Assembly (NCBI GenBank): GCA_003024785.1
Contig: PUQB01000074.1
Coordinates: 62,001 to 126,000 of the forward strand
Length of the DNA stretch: 64,000 bases
Direction: 5' to 3'
Source of the DNA: Selaginella tamariscina
Lineage: Eukaryota > Streptophyta > Lycopodiopsida > Selaginellales > Selaginellaceae
Under the pieces are notes generated by a model, which saw nothing but the letters and a program-made list of their open reading frames with translations, was not told the DNA's origin and searched no databases. Each line of letters begins with the position of its first letter. Position 1 is the stretch's first letter. This document shows positions 16,090 through 28,679 of the stretch, piece after piece. The translations under genes and the position numbers were made by a program.

Positions 16090-17261
16090 TTAGGGTTCTC
16101 TGGTAAATGGGCTCGGATCTGGAGGAACATTAGGAGAAGGCATGGTGGATATGTAGGCGGCACAACTTGCACAAAACGCTTCAACCGTTGCACATGTACA
16201 ATCTCCGGAGGGTTGTTGAATGTCGTGCTTAACCTCATAAACTTGCGGCCCACTTGCCGTAGCACTCGATACGGTCCTTTCCACTGAAAGGAGACTCTTA
16301 ACTAAACCACGTACCGTAAGCTTGGGAAAAACAAACCAACACCAGTTCATCAACCTTGTACTCCGCAGGAGGACGATGATGCGAGTTGTAGCGTTGTTGT
16401 TGTCCTACTTGTACGCGGCCAAGTGTTCTACTGACTCCACGAACCAATGGAAGAATGCTCGTCAGATACCGATCCCACGACCTAGCATCAGCAGCTCGTG
16501 GTAACCAAAGGCAAACCCAACTCCGTTGGCAACACCGGGTCATGACCATACAAAGCTTATATGGGGAAGTACCAATGGAACTTTGAACTCCAGTGACATA
16601 AGCATATCGAGAGACGGCAGATAACCATCCCAATCTGAATGTTGAAAGTTCACATACTTTGCGATCATCCCTTGAAGGTTCTGACAGCCGTTCCACTAAA
16701 CCATCTGTCTGAGGATGATAAGCACTTGTGAAAGTGTGGCGTATCCCTAATCGAGATCAAAACATGAAATGCCTCAGCCATAAATGCGGACCATTATCCG
16801 AGAGAATTCGCTCCGGACAAGAATGCTGAAACACGACCCGATTCAAGGAGAAACTGACCAACAGCAGAAGCAGTCGCACTAGCAAGAGCACCAACTTCTA
16901 CCCAACGAGTTAGGTAATCAGAAGCAATAATAACGTACTCGTTACCAGCAGTTGACCGCGGAAAAGGTCCCATCAAATCAAATGCCACCAATTCAAACGG
17001 ACGAGAAACTGCAATTGACTCCAACCGTCCTTCCGAAGCACATGGGGGAGTATTGCGAGCTTGGCACCACACACAGCTACGCACATACCGAATCACATCT
17101 CCTCGCAACTCCGGCCAATAGAAAGATCTCGCAGCTTCTCCATCACCGACGATGTCCCATGTGCCCGCCAAGAATAGGAGAGTCATGGTAAGCATGGAGG
17201 AAGCGTGGAATGAAGATTGAAGGCACCACCAACCGCAAAGGATCATTGGATCAGTCCCCAC
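16090..17261 (-). pseudogene. Ty3/gypsy integrase region (broken frames)
   Basis: Integrates element cDNA. The zinc-binding part is read as FYWPELRGDV then VRSCVWCQ. The catalytic core has Asp in AFDLMGPFP, and the glutamate region reads YHPQTDGLVER near 16,690-16,720. A C-terminal part contains KVDELVLV, WKGPYRVL and EIVHVQRLKRFV, typical of the integrase tail. Frame changes between 16,300 and 16,800 split it into several pieces. No chromodomain follows. Confidence 0.85.
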
Positions 17262-19082
17262 AAAATAAAGAAGGTCATCCTGAACGATACTTGCGAATGT
17301 AAATGCCTGAAAGGCAAGTCATCAGCAAGTGATGCAGGATTCTCAAACCCATCACGAAGCCTTCGAATCCACGGCTCAACCTTTTGAGCTTCCCGAACCT
17401 CATCCAAAGACGGCAAATCTAACTCTGCATTCTGCGGACACTGAACGTCAAGCACAGCAACTGCTGATGGTACGGAATCTTCATCCAAAAAGTCCACTGA
17501 AGCTGGAACAACTGGTTCCTCTGGGGCAACAGAAGAGAGAGAAGGTGGAAGAGGAGCCCGAGAAAGAGCATCAGCATCAGCCATGGAACTCCCTGGACGA
17601 TGAACAACTTCAAAGTCGTAAATTTGAAGTTTCAAGGCCCACCGAGCAGTACGCCCAATCAAATTCTTCCGCTTCAACAACGAAGTGACTGCTGCATGAT
17701 CGCCTTCCAACAACGTCCGCGAACCATGCAAGTAGGCATGGAGCTTCTCAAAACCCCAAACTGCTGCTAGACACTCCTTTTCAGTGTGGAGTAATTCACC
17801 TCTGCTGGCTGCAATGTACGGCTGATGTACGCAATGGGATGTCGTTGGCCAGGAACACTTGTACTCTCCTGCATCAATACCCCCCGAGGCCGATGTCAGA
17901 AGCATCTACACGCAAGATGAAAGGACGGGTGTAATCCGGGTACGCCAAAACTGGAGGAGTCGTCAACAACTCTTTGAGATCTGCAAATGCCTGCTTGCAA
18001 TCCTTAGACCAAACAAAAGAAGTCATTGACGATTTCAACAACGCGCGCAACGGTGCAGTACGATCTGAAAGATGATCCACAAAACGACCCAGATATTGTA
18101 CCTTGCCAAGAAAGCGTTGCACATCATTCACACACTTTGGCGTAGGGAACTTCAAAACTGCAACTAGTTTGTCAGGATCGACTTGCAAACCTTCACGTGA
18201 AATGCGATAACCCAGATAAGTGGTGTCCTTTGATCCAAACACACACTTAGATGGCTTCAACTTCAAACCAACTTCCCGCAGCCGATCCAAAACCTTACGT
18301 ACATCACCGACATGCTCCTCCCACGTTCCATCCGAATGGATCAAAACATCATCGATGAAATCGGCAGTCACCTCCGGCATGTCGCAAAGAACCTCGTCCA
18401 TCATACGTTGGAAAGTTGCTGGAGCATTGCTCAAACCGAAAGGCATCACCAGGAACTCGTACAGGCCAAATGGTGTCCGAAAAGCAGTCTTGGGAATGTC
18501 CATGTCAGCCATCGGAACTTGCCAATATCCAGATGCGAGATCTAACTTGGTGAACCAACGGCTCCGCCCCAGTCGATCCAAAAGGTCTGCAGTATGAGGA
18601 AGTGGGTACACATCTGAGACGGTTACCTCATTTAACGGGCGATAGTCAATGCAGAATCGAACGCTCCCATCAGGCTTCGTCACAAGGTGAGGTTCGCACG
18701 CCCAAGGACTTCGAGACTTCCGGATAACACCCTTCTCCAACATCTCTTTGACATTCGCTCGTAAGATCTTGAGCTCCTTTGGTGACCGACGCCGAACAGG
18801 TACCTTGATTGGCCTAGCTTCTCCAGTTGGAATAGGGTGGCGTGTCGCAATCTTGGCCCCAGATGACAAGTCGAAGTTGAAAAGATCAGCATACTCCTTC
18901 TTGAGTTGATCAACAACTACAGCACGACGATCATCTGATGGATCCAAAGAAGGAAAGGAAGAGCATGAAGGGAAAATGGTTGGAAATAGGGGTGAGACAA
19001 AAGTGATGGAAGCAGAGGTGGAAGCAGATGGACGAAGTGGAATAGAAGTAAGAGGAATGGAAGAAAGACGAGGGAGAGTCAA
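17243..19082 (-). pseudogene. Ty3/gypsy reverse transcriptase and RNase H
   Basis: RT spans about 17,874-19,082: RSPWACEPHLVTKPDGS, FCIDYRPLNEVT, FTKLDLASGYWQ and the active site FIDDVLIHSD (the family usually has YIDD), then KCVFG and YLGYRIS. RNase H begins with FILRVDASDIGLGG and continues in another frame with HTEKECLAAVWGFEKLHAYLHG, then IYDFEVVHRPGSSMADADALSR. The frame break lies near 17,880. The catalytic Asp, Glu and Asp residues are present in the two pieces. Confidence 0.93.
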
Positions 19083-19368
19083 ACAAGGGGGAGACTTTCA
19101 AAGTCACACTTGGCATGATTGCGAGTTAACCAATCCATACCAAGAATAAGGTGAAAAGCTTGACTCGGCACCACCCGCAAAGATTGAAGCTCGAGCTCAC
19201 AATCATCCACACGAACAACAATGTCCACTTCATCCGCGAACAAGCATGAGTATGTCCGTTGCCGTACAGAATGAAGACTGGTTCTACCGCACGACGCAAA
19301 TGAAGGCTGCAACGTGTAGCAACAGATTGAGAAACAGAGGACAAACTTGAACCTGTATCCACCAACAC
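19079..19368 (-). pseudogene. Ty3/gypsy aspartic protease
   Basis: A retropepsin-like domain starting near LVDTGSSLSSVS, with the catalytic Asp in DTGSS (about 19,350-19,363), then HLILGMDWL. The reading frame shifts once near 19,255. It sits between gag and RT as expected. Confidence 0.85.
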
Positions 19369-19559
19369 TGAAAGGAAAACAGGACGTGGTGTGCGATTAA
19401 AACGAGCTTGAAAAGTGAAAACCGGATGATTTGGTGTAAGTGATACTCCCGAAAGAAAGATGGAGGGGTCACTAATTTATTCGCACGAGGACCCTCCTCT
19501 ACTCGTGCGATTCGTCGTTTCCCGGAAGATCCACGCATCACAACCTTCCACTGCAGCAG

Positions 19560-20432
19560 CACCAACCGGACGTTGTTGACGCCATGGCCTCCATCCTGGA
19601 AATGGGGGACGCCAATCGGGAAACCGTTGACAGCGCCGATACGTGTGTCCAACCTCATCACATGCCCAACAACGAACTGCACGTCCACGTCCTCGTCCAC
19701 GGGCCCACCTTGTGCTGGTACACGAGCGGCAACAGCCTCAACCTCCATCGGAGCAGGTCCATCCCCAACATGGAGTGGAACAAGAGCACGTGAAGGCGCA
19801 AGTGGGAGAGGTGACGACTCATATCGTTGTGCCAGCCTCAAAGCATCGTCAAGAGTCACTGGAGCTAGTGCATGCACAAGCCCCACAAGGTCTTGACGAA
19901 GTGCTGGCCACAACATACCTAACTTGATGCGTTCCGACATGTTAGGTTCTGCACGCAGCAAAAGGCTTCGAAAGCGAACACCAAACTGCATCACCGACTC
20001 AGATGGCTCCTGACGAATACGATGCAACTGCTGAAAAGCATCATCACAGTCGTCCGCATGCCCAAATGCACGTTTGAAGATCTCTGGAAGAATATTCCAA
20101 TCTCCACGAGTTGCAACGTCCAGACCATTGTACCACTGCAACGCCGTCCCTTGAAGACAAGTAGGAAACTCGCGCAAACACTGAGCACCGTCCCACGAAT
20201 GATATGTGGCAACCACAATGAAGTGGTCAAACCAATGGTACACATCATCTCCAGGATTTCCGCGAAAGAAATCCGGTCGGACACGGGGGTTTGCAACATG
20301 AGTAGGAGGAGTACCCTGGACTGTGAATGCTGCCATCAACTGAGAATGATTGTTCAGTTGCACACGCATGGCATCCAACAATTGCATGAGTAACTGCTCC
20401 ACAGACAAGGGATTTGCCTGTTGTGGATTCAT
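19560..20432 (-). pseudogene. Ty3/gypsy gag with CCHC zinc knuckle
   Basis: Starts at the ATG at 20,432 (MNPQQANPL). The capsid-like region includes WFDHFIVVA, LQGTALQWYNGL and SVMQFGVRFRSLL, typical of plant gag. The knuckle CWACDEVGHTYRRC (C-X2-C-X4-H-X4-C, about 19,631-19,673) is in a different frame from the N-terminal part, so at least one indel splits the protein. It packages element RNA. Confidence 0.88.
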
Positions 20433-20544
20433 GGACGAAGAAGAGACAAAATCCAAAGAAAGAATAATCTAACAATGGAAAAGCTAGACCTAAGAAGACA
20501 AGAAAAAAGACACAAATCCGAGCACTCCGTAGGGACAATTAGAG

Positions 20545-20564
20545 GTGCCCCTCACCTCCACCAA
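20545..20564 (-). other. Candidate primer-binding site
   Basis: Immediately inside the 5' LTR the element strand reads TTGGTGGAGGTGAGGGG. It begins with TGG, as tRNA-complementary sites do, one base after the LTR. I could not assign the tRNA. Confidence 0.4.
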
Positions 20565-20725
20565 TGTGAGAGCTTCGGAATATAGAAATGTGTATATCAT
20601 TAGTTCAGAAACCCTAACTTATATACAAGAGCGAATGGTCCAGATTGAATCCAATCTGACGGCTATCAAAATCCACTACGCTAATAATAATATGTGCACA
20701 TGCAGCCGTACACATGGATCTTACA
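20565..20725 (-). repeat. 5' LTR of the Ty3/gypsy element
   Basis: 161 bp, TGTGAGAGCTTC to GGATCTTACA on the plus strand, partner of 15,897-16,058. This is a very short LTR for a plant element. It should contain the promoter, but no TATA box stands out. Confidence 0.9.
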
Positions 20726-21671
20726 GAATCATATTGTTTTACAATTTATAAATAACTATATTTATCATAATGTATCACATATTATATATGTATCTTATAT
20801 AATTTAACATACATTTCAAATTAAACTTGAAATACAAATATAGAGAATATAGATGTGATGATTTAAACATAATGTTTTATAATTGTTAAATAACAAATTT
20901 CTTAATGTGTTATACAAAAGTGAAGATTATTGACCCACCACTATGTGTTTCGGATTTTATAAATGTTAATATTAATAATTATTAATTATTATATATTTTT
21001 CAAAATTATTAATAATAAATAATATTTTGGAATACTTTTTTGGAAAATGAAATTCCACATTAAAATATGTATTCAATAATATAGTTAAAATGAAGATTGA
21101 TTAACTAATCGAAATTGAAATAAAAATGTAGATACACACAAATTGACACAACTTTGGGAATATCTAAAACAAATGTAGCATGTATATATATAACTATACA
21201 CTATACATTTGTAATGTATTAGGAAAGAAATACATCGATCGTATGCACCCCTATATATATATAATATATATTATATATATATATATAATACACACACTAC
21301 AAATACATAATTTAATATAAAAATACAAAGGTAGGTACACAAACACACATACATACCGTGTTTGTGCGTGCGTGCGTGTGAGAGAGACAACACAATGAAG
21401 TATATAATATACATTGATCTACAATGTTTTCTAAATATATATAAATACTAAATGGAAGTAAACATGTTCTGAATACGAGAGAATTTGTTTATATTGAATT
21501 TAACTTAGGAAATAAAATATAAATACAAATATATATTTAATGATTTTAATTACTTAATAGACCTTAACATTGGGATAACATCTCTTTCATGAATATTAGC
21601 CGAATCAAAACATACATGATAAAATAATCATCATAATACTATATATTAATATATAGAAAACTATGTCTTCA
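20726..21671. other. AT-rich spacer downstream of KNOX
   Basis: TA-rich sequence with a palindromic TA stretch near 21,252-21,290 and a GTGCGTGC run near 21,364-21,380. No gene was recognised. Confidence 0.5.
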
Positions 21672-24600
21672 TCATGGTCCAGTGTTAGCATCGTTGCTAT
21701 GTGAACTCTGTCCCCCTAAAGGAGACATATCATCCGACGGCTTCCAGTGTCGCTTTCGCTGGTTAATAAACCAATTGTTAATCTGCTTCTGATCCAGTCC
21801 TGTTGATTCTGCAAGGCTAGCTTTCTCCGATTCCTATAATTATTTAATCAATTAATATCTATAATAGTATTGTTTATAATATAAATACATTTAATATGTG
21901 TAGCTGTATAACACACACACACAACACACACACACAAATATAAAACTGTATCATATTAGATACCTTATGATTTTAGCATTTAGTTATTTGACTATAATAT
22001 AAAACACCATTATAGTATTTAGTATACTACTTAAGTACTGCAACATTTGTGTATACTGTATATCATATGCATATATATACGTAGCTGAATATTAATGTGC
22101 ATATAGATAATACATTTAATTTGCTATTTAAAATCCTGTTAGCACTAATTATAAGTAATTAGTTAAGTGTATCCAGACAGTAGAAATATAAGCTTGTACA
22201 TAATTGATATACAAATTGTATAAACGTAATATTTACAAATTTAATCAGCTTTAAAAATGTGATAAATAAAATCAATTTATAAATTGTTTGAATATACATA
22301 TACTTGTTACTCAACTGTCTATATTACATATAATGCATAATACTATGAAAATTAAACTATGAAAATTAATATAGTTCTATACTATATTAATAATTTAATT
22401 AAATTATTAAATACGTACCGAAGGGTATGGCCATTTGTAATGAAGAGACCACCAATTAAGTAATTGCTGTCTTGAGTCCTTAGGGAGTTTACCTTTCTTC
22501 TTCTTCTTAAGAAACTCGTGTTTAAGGCTGCTAATATAACCACTGTATTTCTCATTAATTGCTCCTTAAGCTCTTTATCCTTAGCCATTGGATCAACCTC
22601 AATATCCGCCTCTGCGCTGCTATCCTCTTCGTCCGATGTGTAGTACCCTCGTTCCGGTCATCACTCTCAACTGCTAAAATATATATATACACACACGCAC
22701 ACACACACACATGTATGTGTACATATGCAACAAGTACTTATTAAACTAATAATGCTGTTACATTAGTCAAATCGATCGTACTGAGACAACAAACGATTGT
22801 ATTAAGTAAACTTAATTAATATAAACATACTTACTAAATACTAAATAATTATAATTAATTAATTAAAAACTAGCTAATCTAGTCAAATTGAAAAGCCCAA
22901 TGCACAAACACGAGAATATATATATAATATATTATATATATATATAAACACATATGTAGTACAATTATGGTCAACATAATACTAATTACAGCTACTGGGA
23001 CGGAGAATAATGGACAGTCAAACAATGTCAAACAGGTAAGAAGCATGCAATCTATCTTATCGCATTTAATATATAATTTTTATTAATGTTTATATGTATA
23101 TATAAATTACATACATACATATACGCATATATTGCGTATGCGTATATATGTGTGTGCATACACATAGATGAAAAAGACATACACACACCGTTAAGTTTTC
23201 CAAAGATTCCCACTAATCAAAGCCTCTCACGTGCAAATGCCGCCTTTATAGCGACAGGAACAAATCGCGTGGCCCTTGTCAACAAAAGCCACGACACGCC
23301 CGTACGCACATGCCAGCTCAGGCCGTCCGTACCTGCTGACGTGCCAGGTGACGCCATTGCAGTCCCCGCTGCCGACAGAGAAACGTCTATGACATGACGT
23401 GGACTACTCATCCCCCTTTTTCCCCTTATGACATGACGTTTCTGAGCTTCCCCGCGAATCTAGCCCCCTTGTCCTCGGGGTTTACGTAAACTAATCTTGT
23501 TTAACGTCACTAATCTTATAATTATCTAAATAACACTCATATACTAATACTGTACAGTATAGACAAACAAATACTATATACTATATATTATACTCCATTC
23601 CCTAGGCTTACAGGCTTTGAATTTAAAGCCATTCTTCTGCATACAGAGGTATACAGAAGATTACTTTTCCGGTTTTTCTGTCCATTGAAATCCTGATGTG
23701 TACATAATTGAATGTGTGTGTGTTGGTGTGTGTGTGTGTGCAGGTGTTCACTTTCAATACTAGGTTAAGTATATGAAAAATAATTGTTAAACTAGCACGG
23801 GCGATTTTTACATCTTCTAAAGGTCACTTTCCACTTCTTGTAAGTTTCAGGGGACAAAACATAGATCATATGTATATATATACAATAATATCTGTATATC
23901 TGCATATGCATATATAGATTACACACACGCACGCATGTATATGTACACATACACATACCTGAGGCAACGCTGGCTTAATGCCCTCGTTAGTTACACCCTG
24001 GAGTTGTTGTTCAAGCTTCTTACAGAATGCCACGGCTTCCTTGAACGTCTTCTTTATCTCCTTCTCGTATTTCATCAACATTGTATAGTATGAGATCTAC
24101 AATAGTTTAACACATGCAGTTAAAATATATATGATTTATTTGTAGATTAGTTACCATGAATTGATCAAGCTCGGGATTAACACCGATCCCGGTGGTAACT
24201 GCAGGTTGAAAGTCCTTAAAACTCGGATTATCTCGTCGATTTGTAAGACAACCTCCGGTGGTGCACCAACCTGTGAAAAAACTTCTCAATACAATACATA
24301 CGAAGTGTTGTGTGTGCGTGCGTGTGTGATGAATGTGTATGGTTTTAATATAAATCAGTTATTTTCTACTCTACAGCGCTCTTGAACAGCTCTCTCTCTC
24401 TCTCGTCATTGAAGACACCTGTAGACAACAAAACTAAGATGCACACACGCACACATAAAGACAAACTATATACAGATGCAGAGAGTTGCTGTTGTGTGAC
24501 TGTTTACATATGTAGGTACCTGGACTAATCAACACAGAAATATATACACATGAAGTTGATTTGGAGTTATATAGAACTTTACCTTCTATGAATCCACACA

Positions 24601-25008
24601 TTTATGTTATACAATTTCCATCATAAAAACACAGATAACAGACAGAAGCAGATATATACGCAGCTAGAATTACATATGAAACCTGCAGGCATATGTCTAT
24701 AGAACACACATACATACATGACACAGATAAACCCATGAAGAATTGACAGCATGCTCACCTTGGCAGTTCATATGAGCAGCAACAAGCTCAGGATAATGAG
24801 GATGAGAAAAATCGCAGCCTTAAGCATGTCATTGTCTGAGACAGACCCAATTAGCTCCGAAATCATATGCCACTTGTGGCAGCATGAACCCCACATTCGC
24901 CTCCGAGGAAGATTCCCCGTAACATTCTCTCAGATGCTCCAGCTGAGACGACAAATTCTTGCATAGATCTGCGGACTCCGGAGACATAGATCTATTACTC
25001 CTGTGCAT
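21672..25008 (-). CDS. KNOX1: Class I KNOX (TALE homeodomain) transcription factor
   Basis: KNOX1 proteins are nuclear regulators of shoot meristem identity that bind DNA through a three-residue-extended homeodomain. Five exons can be followed: 24,759-25,008 (start [15 protein letters not shown]1 part [16 protein letters not shown]), 24,155-24,270 (VGAPPEV to VNPELDQFM), 23,959-24,096 ([20 protein letters not shown]2), 22,419-22,673 (acidic linker, ELK domain DKELKEQL, homeodomain start with [13 protein letters not shown]) and 21,672-21,833 (helix 3 [16 protein letters not shown], stop). Intron positions match KNOX genes. The homeodomain form is class I. Single-base indels interrupt the family frame near 24,815-24,845, 24,215 and 22,550 (one A lost in an A run), so the copy is either slightly decayed or carries assembly errors. 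The intron between the KNOX2 and ELK exons contains a G+C-richer island. Confidence 0.88.
23190..23480. promoter_or_regulatory. G+C-richer island with TGACG motifs in the KNOX intron
   Basis: Inside the 1.3-kb intron separating the KNOX2 and ELK exons, about 290 bp stands out as rich in G and C against AT-rich DNA. It contains TGACG cores at 23,337, 23,349, 23,395 and 23,434, and the 13-base word TATGACATGACGT occurs twice (23,388 and 23,427). TGACG is the core bound by plant TGA-type bZIP factors. Introns at this position are known to carry regulatory sequence in KNOX1 genes. Function here is inferred. The short ORFs on both strands look fortuitous. Confidence 0.4.
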
Positions 25009-27194
25009 CCCATCCCTGCATGTTCTCTATGCTGTATATGTGCTCCTCCTTCACTGTATACACCCTCTTGCTCATACTCACTTCCCTGTTAAACGTGCAT
25101 ATGAGAGAGAGAGAGGGAGGGAGAGAGTTACCTCAGTTGTCTTACTTCCTTCGACAAGCTCCATATCTATCTATGAGACTTCCATGAGTTTAAGTGGGGT
25201 TTTAAGTGGAGAAATGATGCAAATCCTGCAACTCCCAAGGTAAATTTTTCACAGCTTTTTCCCAGAGTACCTGTATTTTATTTCTGCAATTTTAGAGATA
25301 TATATTTATATATTTCTGCCCCCAACTTGTATATGAAACAATCTATAAACCTCTAGATATACATGTCGTATTCTTTTACATGTAAACAGGCTTTATACAC
25401 CCGCAGGTTTGTGTGAAATGTCTAGATCTAACAAGGCCTATAAGCACCGTGTGTGAAGAAACTGCAGTTATAAGTGTGTGAAACTAGTGTGAAACTAATG
25501 TGAAACTCAAGAACGATATACAGATGAGTGTGTAGACAGACAGGAGGTCACTTACCATGAGAAAGTATTTGTTAAAGAGGGGAAAAAATAACAACCCCAT
25601 TCACACTTCTTAAATGAAGTCTTATTCTAAAGAATCCTTCCAAATCCATATATAATACATTAAATATCTCAAATTCAACACCACTTCCCATTTTAATATA
25701 TTATATATACAGTCCTCTGAATAATTAATTTATAAGAAAAACTATTATATTTATATAAACAGTTAGTTGTTTCTCGCAGAACTAACCATGGAAATCTCCA
25801 GTAATATGAGTGTATAAACATGTATAAATAATTAATTTAACTAAATAGCTTAATTAACTTGTTTATGCTAAAAAATTAACTCGTGTTAATATTAATATTA
25901 TGATTACAAGGTAGCAACCTCGGAGTGAATGAGATTGTGTGTGTGCAACTGTTGAGTGCAGATATCCTAGGTTAGCTACATAGGCATTTAGTAAGTGAGA
26001 CTCCCTATAAGAAATAATAAATTATAAATTAAAATTAAATTTAAACGAGTTTAACTTTAACTATTTCTTATTGATTTAACCATCATTAAAGAATCTAATT
26101 CTAAAAACGAAGAGACAAAAGTTATAAAATGTTTAAAAAATATGTAAAAATATTAAACATGTTTCTGAGTTTATCAACTCACACGCACTTTGCGTACGTA
26201 GATAGAGGGCCCAAATGCAAATGCCACCATGCACCGCATTTTCAGACTCCTGGATAACGACGTTAAAGTTTTTATTTGGTCCCACCGTTAGTTATTCACA
26301 CACGTATACACATATACATATGCATTGTACACACACACACACACACATATTAATATGTTCACTACATCGTGTTTTATATCAGTTTTGTTTATCATGAACT
26401 TACATACATATATGCATATATATATATACATACACACAATATACATAAATGTGTGTAGTATATAATACATTGTTTGTTACGTGTTTGTCTAGATTTAAGT
26501 AAATTAATCACAGACAAACGTATACTCAAAGTTAAGTTAAAGACACAGTTAACCTTGGCTCGACTTTTCATATACTTTATTTTTGTTATAAATACGTACG
26601 TGATTATTGCAATTGGACTTAAAGGCGAATGAGAACATGCGAGGAGAATCAAATCAGTATATGCAAATCCTATAATCACATGGTTTAAATAATTAAACTG
26701 CATTTAAAATAAACTATACAGTTTCTAAGGTTAAAAGAAAGGAATATATTAATAATATTAGACTTGTATCGTTAAACACAGTACAAACTTTCATGTTTTT
26801 GTTCCTTTCGATCGCGATTGATTTGAATATGATTAAGTTTGCGTAAGCATTTCTAAAACATGTTTCTTTCATGCACAACATTGTTTGAAATAAACTATTT
26901 ATATAATAATATATATATAAATATAATGCACACACACATATATAATACATACATCTGTTGAAAAAAGAATATATGTATAAGTTAAGATTTAGAAATTTGA
27001 TACTCTTATTCAAGCCTTTCACCAACCACTTGTTTGTGTGTGTGTGTGTGTTGTGTGTGAGTGAGAGAGAGAGAGAGAGAGAATATAGACATATTTACGT
27101 ATGTACGATGTTTAGACAAGCACAAACATACATATTATACATAATGCTTAATAATGCGCATTTCTAACCCATTCATATATATATATATATATAA

Positions 27195-27240
<46 letters not shown>

Positions 27241-27784
27241 ATATATATAATATATATATATATAATATATATATATAAAATTGTTATGAGTCAATAGAGT
27301 ATAAATGGAATGTGTCTGCATATAATACATTGATATAAACCGTGTGTATCCTTTGTTAGTGGACCACATTGTTTAATTGTTATGAACACGTACACAGATG
27401 TTAAATAAGATAATATATAAATAATTACATATAAGTATGAATGTTTTATTCAGACAATGATAGTAAATATATTAAAAAGTTTGAAATATGTTTTAAATAT
27501 CTTATAATTTAAAAATAATCAAGTTACTATATTATGATGTTATCAGTGTGTAATATGAATGATATAGACAGATGAATAAATCTTCCATATGTCCACTGCT
27601 TTATTGATAGTGACTTTTAGGATTGTTTGTTCTTTTATCATTTATTCTTTATTAATTTCAATTTATATCTTTGATTATTCTGTAACTTTTGAAACTGCTT
27701 TAAATATTAAAATTGTTATTAACAACCATAAATATTAATATTATCTTCAAGTTATTTAATTTAACTCATAATCTTAAAAGTGTT
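25009..27784. other. Upstream region of KNOX and AT-rich spacer
   Basis: The first few hundred bases upstream of 25,008 contain a GA microsatellite (about 25,105-25,128) and pyrimidine tracts that could belong to a 5' leader. Further right are CA and TA runs. The longest is a near-perfect TA palindrome at 27,176-27,275. No exon was recognised; ORFs at 26,288-27,369 are repeat translations. Confidence 0.5.
27176..27275. repeat. TA microsatellite with palindromic interruptions
   Basis: About 100 bp of nearly pure TA, interrupted by TAATAT and TATTATA words that keep it self-complementary. Expected to be prone to cruciform extrusion and to length errors in assembly. Confidence 0.9.
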
Positions 27785-28120
27785 TAGGAATATCAACCAT
27801 AGTTCTCCATTTGTAACTCCTTATTTATTAATTTAAAGACAATGTACACTAATATAACCTTTCACATACTCTGTGATAGGTTTGATTATTAATATTTAAG
27901 TAAAAATATTTCTTAACATTACATATTATATTTACATTTAATATTTCATAGTTTATTTTATTAAAACCTTACTAAATTTATTTGAATTTCACTCTATCAT
28001 CACATATCAATATTATATTACATGATAATTGAAATTGAAGTATTAGCATTCAATAATATTCTTTAAATAATTGAACATGAATGATTTAATTATTTAACGA
28101 ATTAACTTAGTATATGAATG

Positions 28121-28351
28121 TTGTAACTAAAATGGGAATGATATATGAAAATAGGAATATAAAAAAGAATAAAAATTAATACTTATGATTAATCATTAAT
28201 ATTTAAACATACATTTTAAAAAATATTCTTTCTTTAAACATATATTATTTTAAAAATATTTTCTTTATATTAAAAAATGTTAATTAAATAATTAAAATTA
28301 TTAATTATTAAGAAAATGGGACTAGTAACATTCTCATTTTAGTTATAACTA
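28121..28351. mobile_element. MITE-like element with about 21-bp terminal inverted repeats, copy 2
   Basis: The left end reads GTTGTAACTAAAATGGGAATG; the right end read on the other strand gives GTTATAACTAAAATGAGAATG. The interior is non-coding and AT-rich and matches 3,206-3,420 in reverse orientation. It is absent from the opposite arm of the inverted repeat, so it inserted after the arms were formed. Confidence 0.7.
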
Positions 28352-28679
28352 ATATGAATCCTAAATTATAAAACTTTACTTTAATATATTTTGGATTTCA
28401 TTTTAACTTAAATTAACGTTATAAAACATGTAAATCATCAAATTTTAATTTGATATTTTGTCAACTCTTAAAAATAGATGACATAGATTAAATAACTAGT
28501 GGTGTTAATGTAATAAGGAAGATGAAGACGTACATAATTATATATAATATACGAGGTTGTATGCAATGATTTTAATAAAAAAGAAGTTTTAAGTTATATA
28601 TTTCTTTACTGATATTGAAATAGTAAGGAGTTGTGCTAATACCTTTTATTGTCTCTTGATTAAGCACTAATGACTCTTC

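Larger units (their letters stand above)
15897..20725 (-). mobile_element. Ty3/gypsy LTR retrotransposon, about 4.8 kb
   Basis: Read on the minus strand, the order is LTR, gag with CCHC knuckle, protease, reverse transcriptase, RNase H, integrase, polypurine tract, LTR. This order (integrase after RNase H) defines Ty3/gypsy. The terminal repeats at 15,897-16,058 and 20,565-20,725 both start TGTGAGAG and end TCTTACA on the plus strand. They are visibly diverged, so the insertion is old. No chromodomain was seen after the integrase. Frames are interrupted in gag, at the RNase H junction and within integrase, so the copy is not autonomous as written. It is clearly richer in G and C than the flanking DNA. 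It lies about 0.5 kb upstream of the receptor kinase. I could not match 5-bp target duplications (TATTA on the left, GAATC on the right). Confidence 0.95.

Noticed and set aside
16090-16300. Chromodomain after the gypsy integrase
   Set aside because: The translation ends with the usual integrase tail (VHVQRLKRFV) and then loses coding character; no aromatic-cage pattern seen.
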